Positions 1 to 5,125 of a stretch of 5,125 nucleotides of DNA are shown here, piece after piece; the first letter of the stretch is position 1; every line of letters starts with the position of its first letter. Position numbers and translations under genes: made by a program. The stretch covers positions 1-5,125 of the forward strand of contig JADCDC010000099.1 of the NCBI GenBank assembly GCA_020252385.1. Reading direction: 5' to 3'. Origin of the DNA: Aestuariivirga sp. (lineage in GTDB: Bacteria; Pseudomonadota; Alphaproteobacteria; Rhizobiales; Aestuariivirgaceae). The notes below the pieces were generated by a model. The model saw only the letters and a program-made list of their open reading frames with translations. It was not told the DNA's origin and did no database searches.

Positions 1-989
1 AAGAACATGTAGCCGATCTGCGCCACCGTCGAGTAGGCAACGAGCAGCTTGAGCCGTGCCTGACGGAGCGCACTGATGCTGCCGAGGATCACCGCCGCAG
101 CGCCGAGCGAGGCGAGAAGCTGCATGGCCTCCGGCTCGCGCAGCGAGGGCAGTGCGTCGAACCATAGGCGCATGAGCAGGAACAGGCTGCCCTTTACGAC
201 CAGCGCAGAAAGCACCGCACTGCCTGCCGCCGGCGCTCCGGCATGTGCCGGCGGAAGCCACAGGTGAAAGGGAAACAACGCCGTCTTGGCAAGGAGACCC
301 GCCGTGGCCAGGCCAGCCGCCATGAGGGTGATGCCATCCGGGCGGGCGCGCGAAGCGAGCATCGCGATATCCAGCGTGCCGTAGGCGCCATAGATCAGCA
401 CGATGCCGAGCAGGTAGAGCATGGAGCCGAAGACGGCGAACAGCAGATAGCGGAGTGCGGCCCGGAGCGTCTCGCCGCTGCCCTTGAGGCTGACGATGGG
501 GATTGCCGCGAAGGTCAGGAGTTCGAGCCCCACATAGAGATTGAAGAGATCGGAACTCGTGAACAGCAGGTTGAGGGCCGCGCCAATGGCCAGCAGCGAG
601 GAGAGGAACACCAGGCTGGTGCGGCGCTCCTTGCCCTCCGCCTGGGTTCCGTAGTCGCGCCAGGCGAAGCGGGCGGCGGCGGCGGCGATGAGGCTCGCCG
701 TCAGCATCATGATGGCCGAGATACCGTCCGCCCTCAGTCCGATGCCGAGCGGCGGCGCCCATCCGCCGACCACATAGACGATCGGCTGGCCGGTCTCCCA
801 CACGATGAAGAGGATGCGAAGAGCGATCAGGATCTGCACCGCAAGCGACAGCGCGGCGGCCCTGGGCCCCCAGCGTCCGCCCAGCACGAAGAGGGCGACG
901 ATCGCCACCGCCGGCAGCACGATGGACAAGACGAGGAGTGCCCCGCCATCGGTCGGCGTCATGGTGGCGATGGCCTGGAGCGGCATCAT
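1..989 (-). CDS. mnhD: Mrp/Mnh antiporter subunit D (MnhD/MrpD, NuoM/NuoN-like), N-terminal ~329 residues, 3' end outside window
   Basis: This is a large antiporter-like subunit of the Mrp complex, related to complex I NuoL/M/N; it carries a half-channel for H+ translocation. I translated the minus strand from 989: the frame is open through base 1, giving 329 residues of an expected ~490-500. It shows a GGWAPPLGIGLRADGISA block (75-92), then NLYVGLELLTF (150-160) with the conserved membrane Glu156. Next are LLAKTALFPFHLWLPPAHAG (232-251) with Lys235 and His242, LVVKGSLF (263-270) with Lys266, and RLKLLVAYSTVAQIGYM (312-328) with Lys314. The Lys-Lys spacing of 31 equals that of NuoM K234/K265. 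All core charged residues of a working proton path are therefore present as far as visible. The ATG overlaps the mnhC stop (ATGA, 986-989) with GGGAA 9 bases upstream. An ATG at residue 2 or 10 is also possible. A GCC run encodes Ala102-106. Confidence 0.95.
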   Translation of the reverse strand, partial: MMPLQAIATMTPTDGGALLVLSIVLPAVAIVALFVLGGRWGPRAAALSLAVQILIALRILFIVWETGQPIVYVVGGWAPPLGIGLRADGISAIMMLTASLIAAAAARFAWRDYGTQAEGKERRTSLVFLSSLLAIGAALNLLFTSSDLFNLYVGLELLTFAAIPIVSLKGSGETLRAALRYLLFAVFGSMLYLLGIVLIYGAYGTLDIAMLASRARPDGITLMAAGLATAGLLAKTALFPFHLWLPPAHAGAPAAGSAVLSALVVKGSLFLLMRLWFDALPSLREPEAMQLLASLGAAAVILGSISALRQARLKLLVAYSTVAQIGYMF

Positions 990-1312
990 GGCGCGTCGTT
1001 CCCGGCCGGCGGATCATCGAGCGATGCGCTCCCCTCCTCCGCATGGAGCCTGATCAGCAGCGCGATGGCGATCGCTGTTGCCGAGAACGCAACCACGATC
1101 GCGGTGATGACCAGCGCCTGGGGTACGGGATCGCCGCCGAGACCGGCCGCTGCTCCCCTCCGCGCGATCACGCCGAAGATGAGGAAGATGCCGGAGCCCA
1201 GGAGGTTGAGCCCCAAGAGCTTTCGCAGCGGATGGGGGCTGACCAGAAGGCCATAGACACCGAGGCCCGTCAGGGCCGCGCCCGCCATCCAGTAAAGATC
1301 AGCCGCACTCAT
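986..1312 (-). CDS. mnhC: Mrp/Mnh antiporter subunit C (MnhC/MrpC, NuoK-like)
   Basis: This 108-residue protein is the NuoK-like subunit of the antiporter, homologous to MbhG and to complex I subunit NuoK. Three helices are visible: about 8-25, 31-51 and 64-90. The family signatures are LLGLNLLGSGIFLIFG (32-47) and DPVPQALVITAIVVAFSATA (61-80), the second matching the DP-x-PQAL-x-LTAIVI pattern of MrpC. The two membrane glutamates used by NuoK in complex I are not seen, as usual in MrpC. The tail (91-108) is acidic and hydrophilic. The start at 1312 overlaps the preceding stop (ATGA) and has the best ribosome site in the window, GGGAGG at 1317-1322, 4 bases away, which decides against the upstream ATG at 1570 lying within the MnhB frame. 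The stop overlaps the mnhD start. Confidence 0.95.
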   Translation of the reverse strand: MSAADLYWMAGAALTGLGVYGLLVSPHPLRKLLGLNLLGSGIFLIFGVIARRGAAAGLGGDPVPQALVITAIVVAFSATAIAIALLIRLHAEEGSASLDDPPAGNDAP

Positions 1313-2247
1313 CTTGCCTCCCGGCCCGCCGGCGGTCCGGCGACGAGCAGCCCCAGGATCACCGCGATCGAGAGCGTGAGGGCAAGCTCCATGACCACGA
1401 TCAGCGGCTTGGCGTAGCCTTCCGGATAGGCGAGGAACAGCCCGGGCGACAGGAAGCCCGCAAAGCCGATCAGCAGGAACACCACGGGACCTGCGGCCAC
1501 GGCCCAGCGGAGCCAGGGCGAAGTCACCTTCGGGAACATGGCAAGTCCCGCAAGGACGACGAGTATCCACATGGCGGCAAGCACCGTGCCGCCCTGAAAG
1601 GCGCCGCCCGGAACATCAGCGCCCGCCCATGTCATGTAGATGCCATAGGTAAGCCCGATGGGCGGCAGGGTGCGCGCCAGCAGCGGCAGGACGCCCTGCG
1701 GCTGCACCAGGGGCTTGAGGGCCGGGGCGCCGCCCCATGCCTCATCACGCGCCAGCGACCAGACGCCGAGGAGTGCGAGCAGCAGCACGACCTTCTCGAG
1801 CATGGTGTCGAAGGCGCGGAAGACGAAGAGAACGCCCGCCACCGGGTTGCCGAGCCCGCTCTCCGGAAGCGCGCGCATCGTTTCCGCCGCAAGCGATGGC
1901 GCGTCTCCGGGGAGAAGCAAGGCAAGCGAGCCCAGCGCAACCGCAACGCCCGAGGCGAGCAGGGCGGCCAGCGCGCGGCTGGACAGGCTCGGCAGGCGGA
2001 GGGCCGCCGGGTCCCTGGCGAAGCGCGCGGCGGCGGAGATCAGCAGCATGCCGGTGACGCCGCTGCCGATCGCGGCCTCCGTCAGCGCGACGTCGACCGC
2101 GCCGAGCCTGACCCAGGCCAGCGCCAGAAGCAGGCCATAGACGATGAACACGATGACCGCCGTCATCATGCTGCGCGCCAGGATGCTCCAGGCGCCGGCG
2201 GCCAGCACCAGCGCGATGAGCATCATGTCGAAGACAGGCTGTGTCAC
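1309..2247 (-). CDS. mnhB: Fused MrpA C-terminal (MbhD/MbhE-like) and MnhB subunit of Mrp antiporter
   Basis: This 312-residue membrane protein joins three Mrp domains. Residues about 8-78 are the MbhD-like DUF4040 domain, recognised by RLGAVDVALTEAAIGSG (47-63). Residues about 92-166 are MbhE-like, recognised by NPVAGVLFVFRAFDTMLEK (134-152). Residues about 186-312 are an MnhB domain with GADVPGGAFQGGT (209-221) and a C-terminal helix containing Glu287. In classic Mrp operons the first two domains form the C-terminus of the large MrpA protein; in archaeal mbh loci they are separate genes d and e followed by f. Here they sit on the N-terminus of MnhB without the ND5-like antiporter domain. 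The start is GTG at 2245-2247: it overlaps the mnhG stop as GTGA and has AGGGA 12 bases upstream. An ATG from 2328 would read back through mnhG, and the ATG at 2226 lacks a ribosome site. MrpA-C helices help form the cation path in solved Mrp structures; the same role here is inferred. Confidence 0.92.
   Translation of the reverse strand: MTQPVFDMMLIALVLAAGAWSILARSMMTAVIVFIVYGLLLALAWVRLGAVDVALTEAAIGSGVTGMLLISAAARFARDPAALRLPSLSSRALAALLASGVAVALGSLALLLPGDAPSLAAETMRALPESGLGNPVAGVLFVFRAFDTMLEKVVLLLALLGVWSLARDEAWGGAPALKPLVQPQGVLPLLARTLPPIGLTYGIYMTWAGADVPGGAFQGGTVLAAMWILVVLAGLAMFPKVTSPWLRWAVAAGPVVFLLIGFAGFLSPGLFLAYPEGYAKPLIVVMELALTLSIAVILGLLVAGPPAGREAR
1317..1322 (-). promoter_or_regulatory. Ribosome binding site of mnhC (GGGAGG)
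   Basis: On the minus strand GGGAGG stands 4 bases before the ATG at 1310-1312. It is the closest match to the consensus Shine-Dalgarno sequence in the window, lies inside the 3' end of the mnhB fusion gene, and fixes the mnhC start against the much longer open frame beginning at 1570. Confidence 0.75.
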
Positions 2248-2525
2248 GGCCGGTTGCTGTCCCTGACGGAGCTCCCGATCAGTTGCGTCACGATGGCGCC
2301 CGAGAGCTGCACGAGCAGCCATGCACACAGCAGCTTCAGGGCCAGCAGGACACCGCCCTGCGGGATGAGGCCGGCAACGATCAGCCCGAGGCCGAGGTTG
2401 TCGACCTTGGTGAGCGCGTGAAGCCGGCTCAGCTTGTCGGGAAAGCGCAACAGCCCGACCGTTCCCGCCATGAACAGGAACGCCCCGGCGAGCACCATGA
2501 CTGTGGTGAAGGCATCAAGCATCAT
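2244..2525 (-). CDS. mnhG: Mrp/Mnh antiporter subunit G (MnhG/MrpG)
   Basis: This 93-residue, three-helix subunit is the counterpart of MrpG/MbhC. The diagnostic block is GTVGLLRFPDKLSRLHALTK (21-40) followed by VDNLGLGLIVAGL, which matches the family pattern G-x-x-G-L-x-R-x-P-D...R-L-H-A-x-T-K...L-G. The first helix is about 5-26, the second about 43-53 plus flank, the third about 58-76, with a short polar tail ending SSVRDSNRP. The start is one of two adjacent ATG codons (2525 or 2522). A GGGGGA site at 2532-2537 sits 6 bases from the first, so I took that one. The gene begins inside the mnhF 3' end (11-base overlap) and its TGA (2244-2246) overlaps the GTG start of the next gene. In Mrp complexes this subunit packs against F and the C-terminal part of A. 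No separate enzymatic role is expected. Confidence 0.94.
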   Translation of the reverse strand: MMLDAFTTVMVLAGAFLFMAGTVGLLRFPDKLSRLHALTKVDNLGLGLIVAGLIPQGGVLLALKLLCAWLLVQLSGAIVTQLIGSSVRDSNRP

Positions 2526-2775
2526 TGTCCGTCCCCCAGTTCACGAAGCCGACGGAGGCGAAGACCGCAAGGATCGCGAGCATCAGCGCGACATCGACGA
2601 TGGCGGGAATGTCCGATGCCGCCGACAGAAGCAGCAGCACGGCCACGCCACCCGAACCGATGAGCTGTGCGGCCATCAGGCGGTCGGCGGAACTAGGGCC
2701 CCGCAACACCCTGAGCAGTCCAAGCGCGATCATCGCCAGTATGAAGGCCGCGGCGGAATAATAGACGAGGCTCAT
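2515..2775 (-). CDS. mnhF: Mrp/Mnh antiporter subunit F (MnhF/MrpF)
   Basis: This 86-residue protein of three predicted membrane helices is a small subunit of the Mrp-type antiporter, homologous to MbhB of the archaeal membrane-bound hydrogenase. Helix 1 is residues 5-22, followed by the hallmark RVLRGPSSADR (22-32), helix 2 about 38-52, and a third helix that starts with DIPAIVDVALMLAIL (55-69). The Arg-Gly-Pro...Asp-Arg signature and the Asp61-x-Ala-Leu element are the family motifs. The ALD usually found shortly after Asp-Arg is here AAQ (35-37), so one acidic residue in or near the membrane is replaced by Gln. The ATG overlaps the mnhE stop (ATGA) and is preceded by GGAAGG at 2784-2789, 8 bases upstream. 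The 3' end overlaps mnhG by 11 bases. Both length and motif are normal for the family. Confidence 0.93.
   Translation of the reverse strand: MSLVYYSAAAFILAMIALGLLRVLRGPSSADRLMAAQLIGSGGVAVLLLLSAASDIPAIVDVALMLAILAVFASVGFVNWGTDNDA
2532..2537 (-). promoter_or_regulatory. Ribosome binding site of mnhG (GGGGGA)
   Basis: GGGGGA on the minus strand lies 6 bases before the first of two adjacent ATG codons (2525) and 9 before the second (2522). It sits inside the mnhF coding region and favours the first ATG. Confidence 0.6.
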
Positions 2776-3263
2776 GAGGCCGCCCTTCCGGAGAATGCGT
2801 CCCGCAGCCTGTTCTCCTCCTCCGCCAGCTGGGCGGCCACCGGTTGGCGATCATCGAGGCAATGCACGGCGATGCCGCCGCTGCCCTCGGGGCCCAGCGG
2901 AAGCGTGCCGGGAAGCAGGCTTGCAAAGGTGGTGAAGGCCTGCCGGCGCGTGCCCTCGGGGAGCGACGTGCCAAAGCGGATGATGCCGGGCCGGAGCGGC
3001 AAGGCCGGGCTTAGCGCCATGCGGGCAACACTCAGCCCCGCCACCACGCTCTGCCACAGAAAGCGCAGGAACAGACCCGCAGCCTTGACGGGCTTCAGCG
3101 AAAGTTCACCGGCCGGCAGCAGCCTGAGGCTCAGCCAGCTCGCCACGGCCGCCGTTCCCGCACCCGCTGCGAGGTCCTTCACGCTGGTTCCGGCAAGCAC
3201 GATCCAGAACAGCATGTAGGCCACCCAGCGGAGCAGGAATGGCCATGGCGGGATGCCGGCCAC
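2772..3263 (-). CDS. mnhE: Mrp/Mnh cation:proton antiporter subunit E (MnhE/MrpE)
   Basis: This is a small membrane subunit of the Mrp antiporter, needed for assembly or full activity of the complex in characterised systems; it is not itself a channel subunit. I chose the GTG at 3261-3263 (163 residues), because it lies 4 bases after the RND stop and 7 bases after a weak purine-rich site (GGCGGAA, 3271-3277). The longer ATG form from 3323 would add a 20-residue Arg/Pro-rich leader that is just the RND 3' end in another frame. Hydrophobic segments lie near residues 9-25 and 30-50. They are followed by the family hallmark: a helix ending ARMALSP (80-86), then PGIIRF (92-97), then a soluble domain with LPGTLPLG (117-124) and IAVHCLD. 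In typical family members the last block begins with a SITLTPGT-like motif; here it reads FASLLPGT, so the Ser/Thr-rich part is degenerate but PGT is kept. The stop overlaps the mnhF start (ATGA, 2772-2775). Family assignment strong, exact start moderately sure. Confidence 0.9.
   Translation of the reverse strand: MAGIPPWPFLLRWVAYMLFWIVLAGTSVKDLAAGAGTAAVASWLSLRLLPAGELSLKPVKAAGLFLRFLWQSVVAGLSVARMALSPALPLRPGIIRFGTSLPEGTRRQAFTTFASLLPGTLPLGPEGSGGIAVHCLDDRQPVAAQLAEEENRLRDAFSGRAAS
2784..2789 (-). promoter_or_regulatory. Ribosome binding site of mnhF (GGAAGG)
   Basis: GGAAGG on the minus strand lies 8 bases before the ATG at 2773-2775, within the last codons of mnhE. It supports the start that forms the ATGA overlap. 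Confidence 0.6.
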
Positions 3264-3267
3264 GGGC

Positions 3268-5125
3268 CTATTCCGCCGCTGGCGTGGGTTTCGCGGACGG
3301 TGCGCCGCCCTTGTACCCGTCACGCCAGCCGAACCACGTGACGTAAAGCGTCGGCAGGAAGATCAGGGTGAGGATCGTCGCGACCAGCAGCCCGCCCATG
3401 ATGGCGAAGGCCATCGGCCCCCAGAACACGGTGAAAGCGATGGGGATCATGCCGAGCACCGTCGATATGGCGGTGAGAATGATGGGCCGGAACCTGGCGG
3501 CACTTGCATCGATCGCGGCCTGCACCACGTCCTTTCCGGCCGCGCGCTCGGCATCGATCTGCCCCAGCAGGATCACGGCGTTCTTCGTGATCATGCCGAG
3601 CAGCGCCAGGATGCCGAGAATGGCGACAAAGCCCAAAGGCCTGCCCGACAGCAGCAGCGCTCCGACGACGCCGATCAGCCCGAGAGGCCCGACGCTCAGC
3701 ACGATCAGCAGCCGCTGGAAGCCCTTCAGCTGGAACATCAGGACGGTGAGCATGATGAAGATCATCAGCGGAACGACCGCCAGCACCGAGGCCTGGGACT
3801 TGGCGCTTTCCTCGACCGTGCCGCCCACCGTGATGGCATAGCCCGGCGGCAGCGTGGCGGAGAGCGCGGCGATGGGCTCATCGAGAGCGCTCACCACCTG
3901 GTCCGGAAGGATGCCCGGCCGGAGATCGGACTGCACCGTCAGGTTCGCCACGCGGTCACGCCGCCAGATCAGCGGATATTCCTGTTCGTTCTCGAAGCGG
4001 GCGAACTGCGCGAGCGGCACGGTCCGGCCGTTGGGCAGCGGCACCTGCACCGTGCGCAGGCTGTTGATCGACAGGCGTTGTTCCTCGATGCCGCGCGCCA
4101 CCACGTTGACGAGGTAGATGTCATCGCGGATCTGCGTCACGGGCACGCCGGAGACCAGGGTCTGCATGACCTGCGCCAGCGATTGCGAACTGATGCCGAG
4201 GCGGCGCGCCTCGTCCTGGTCGATCATGATCCTGAGCTGGCGCGAGGGCTCGAACCAGTCGAAGTTGATGTTCTCCGTGTTCGGGTTGGCCGCAAGCACG
4301 CCCGCGAGCCTTTGCGCGATCTCGCGCACCTCGGAAATGTTGGGGCCGCTCACGCGATACTGGATCGGCCAGCCCACCGGCGGACCGAGCTCAAGGGGAT
4401 AGACGCGGGTGATGGCATTGGGGAAGTTCTCGGCCAGTGCCGCCTCGAGCTTCGCATGCAGGCGTTCGCGCGCTTCCACGTCCTTGGCGACGATGACCGC
4501 CTGGGTGAAGAAGTTGTTGGGCAGCTGCACGTTAAGCGGCAAGTAGAAGCGAATGGCGCCGCGGCCGACATTTGTGCTCCAGCGCTCGTCGTCCGGATCA
4601 TCCTTCAGGAGTTCATCGAAGCGCTCCGCCGCGGCCTCGCTCGCATAGATCGAGGAATTCTGCGGCAATGCGATGTCGACGAGAAGTTCCGGCCGGTCCG
4701 AGGACGGAAAGAACTGCCGCGGGATCAGCGGCATCGCCATGAGCGCCGCGATGAACAGGCCGATGGTGACGGCGATCGTCAGGTATTTGAGCTTGATGGC
4801 GAGCGACAGGAAGCCGCGATAGGCGCGCATCACGAAACCAGGCTCGCCCGTGCTCGCCTTCGGCGGCTTCAGGATGGCGATCCCAAGCAGCGGTGCGAAC
4901 ACCACGGCGACGAACCACGACACGACGAGGGCGATCGAGACGACGGCGAAGAGCGAGAAGGTGTATTCGCCCGCAGAGCTTGCGGCAAAGCCAACCGGCA
5001 CGAAGCCCGCCATGGTCACGAAGGTGCCGGCCAGCATCGCATAGGCATATGTGCGGTAGGCGAATGTGGCGGCGGACACCTTGTCATCACCCTGCCCCAG
5101 CCTTGTCAGCATGGCATCCGTCGTC
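3268..5125 (-). CDS. RND efflux pump permease subunit (AcrB-like, HAE type), C-terminal part, 5' end outside window
   Basis: This is the inner-membrane subunit of a tripartite resistance-nodulation-division pump, which uses proton import to drive export through a periplasmic adaptor and an outer-membrane channel. The reading frame is open to the right edge: codons before the first in-frame ATG (5112) read T-T-D-A, so that ATG is internal and roughly 40% of a typical ~1030-residue protein is missing. What is visible, from its N side, is TM5-TM6 (about 5050-4860), TM7 (about 4800-4725), the second large periplasmic porter/docking loop (about 4720-3800), then TM8-TM12 (about 3795-3330). TM10 carries GMITKNAVILL, whose lysine (codon 3583-3585) matches the proton-relay lysine of AcrB TM10. 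The TM4 aspartates lie outside the window. It ends with a short polar tail and TAG at 3268-3270. The type is closer to drug/organic-compound (HAE) pumps than to metal pumps, but the substrate cannot be read. The mnhE start follows 4 bases after the stop, so co-transcription is likely. Family call very secure, substrate unknown. Confidence 0.95.
   Translation of the reverse strand, partial: TTDAMLTRLGQGDDKVSAATFAYRTYAYAMLAGTFVTMAGFVPVGFAASSAGEYTFSLFAVVSIALVVSWFVAVVFAPLLGIAILKPPKASTGEPGFVMRAYRGFLSLAIKLKYLTIAVTIGLFIAALMAMPLIPRQFFPSSDRPELLVDIALPQNSSIYASEAAAERFDELLKDDPDDERWSTNVGRGAIRFYLPLNVQLPNNFFTQAVIVAKDVEARERLHAKLEAALAENFPNAITRVYPLELGPPVGWPIQYRVSGPNISEVREIAQRLAGVLAANPNTENINFDWFEPSRQLRIMIDQDEARRLGISSQSLAQVMQTLVSGVPVTQIRDDIYLVNVVARGIEEQRLSINSLRTVQVPLPNGRTVPLAQFARFENEQEYPLIWRRDRVANLTVQSDLRPGILPDQVVSALDEPIAALSATLPPGYAITVGGTVEESAKSQASVLAVVPLMIFIMLTVLMFQLKGFQRLLIVLSVGPLGLIGVVGALLLSGRPLGFVAILGILALLGMITKNAVILLGQIDAERAAGKDVVQAAIDASAARFRPIILTAISTVLGMIPIAFTVFWGPMAFAIMGGLLVATILTLIFLPTLYVTWFGWRDGYKGGAPSAKPTPAAE
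3271..3277 (-). promoter_or_regulatory. Possible weak ribosome binding site of mnhE (GGCGGAA)
   Basis: GGCGGAA on the minus strand lies 7 bases before the proposed GTG start at 3261-3263 and inside the last codons of the RND gene. The match to a Shine-Dalgarno sequence is modest. With the 4-base gap to the RND stop it suggests that mnhE is translated by ribosomes finishing the pump gene. Confidence 0.4.

Noticed and set aside
671..687. GGC/GCC triplet run as a possible repeat element
   Set aside because: It encodes five alanines in a membrane helix of MnhD and is too short to count as a repeat feature in GC-rich DNA.
243..1256. Long plus-strand open frame of 337 codons opposite mnhD and mnhC
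   Set aside because: It is rich in Arg, Glu, Gln, Asp and His with no domain or membrane pattern, and runs antisense to two clear family members. It arises because GC-rich codon bias removes stops on the opposite strand.
1313..1570. Upstream ATG for mnhC at 1570
   Set aside because: The extra 86 residues are an out-of-frame reading of the mnhB domain; the ATG at 1312 has a strong ribosome site and the family N-terminus.
1658..2140. Plus-strand open frame of 160 codons opposite the mnhB fusion
   Set aside because: Ser/Ala/Arg-rich composition without motifs, wholly antisense to conserved Mrp domains.
2248..2328. Upstream ATG for the mnhB fusion gene at 2328
   Set aside because: The added 27 residues are polar, lie inside mnhG in another frame, and do not resemble the MbhD N-terminus.
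2434..3219. Plus-strand open frame of 261 codons opposite mnhG, mnhF and mnhE
   Set aside because: It crosses three real genes on the other strand, is of low complexity (Ser, Arg, Ala, Pro), and has no recognisable motif; an antisense shadow.
3264..3323. Upstream ATG for mnhE at 3323
   Set aside because: It would add 20 residues rich in Arg and Pro that overlap the RND 3' end in another frame; the GTG at 3263 better fits family length and gene spacing.
5110..5112. ATG at 5112 as the true start of the RND gene
   Set aside because: The frame is open to the window edge and the protein would begin in the middle of the transmembrane domain just before TM5, lacking TM1-TM4 and the first porter loop.

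Overview
The window is a GC-rich stretch that is almost entirely coding, with every supported gene on the minus strand. Read in the direction of transcription (right to left), it holds the C-terminal part of an RND efflux pump inner-membrane subunit. This is followed without a real intergenic gap by six genes of an Mrp/Mnh-type (complex I-related) cation/proton antiporter: mnhE, mnhF, mnhG, a fused MrpA-C-terminal/MnhB gene, mnhC, and the first ~329 codons of mnhD, which runs off the left edge. An RND pump of the HAE type points to a Gram-negative bacterium. High GC, dense ATGA/GTGA gene junctions and the protein style suggest a proteobacterium, perhaps an alphaproteobacterium, but that placement is inference.

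Layout: 5125-3268 RND permease (5' end outside the window); 3263-2772 MnhE; 2775-2515 MnhF; 2525-2244 MnhG; 2247-1309 a 312-residue protein with an MbhD-like (DUF4040), an MbhE-like and an MnhB domain in that order; 1312-986 MnhC (NuoK-like); 989-1 MnhD (NuoM/NuoN-like, partial). The five junctions within the Mrp block all overlap (4 to 11 bases), and the RND-to-mnhE junction has only 4 spacer bases. The whole set therefore looks like one transcription unit with translational coupling. No promoter, terminator, RNA gene, repeat array or mobile element can be supported inside the window.

The most interesting points are two. First, the Mrp gene order (E-F-G, then the MrpA C-terminal domains joined to B, then C, D) is that of the mbh hydrogenase/Mrp-like archaeal modules rather than the classic mrpABCDEFG order, and the ND5-like N-terminal part of MrpA is absent from the position where it would normally be. 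Second, an RND drug-type efflux permease is joined head-to-tail with this antiporter. A working picture is an inner membrane module that exchanges Na+ (or K+) for H+, made together with an H+-driven exporter. The functional link is inference from the arrangement, and the missing flanks (RND adaptor upstream, second/third large antiporter subunits downstream) would decide how complete the system is.
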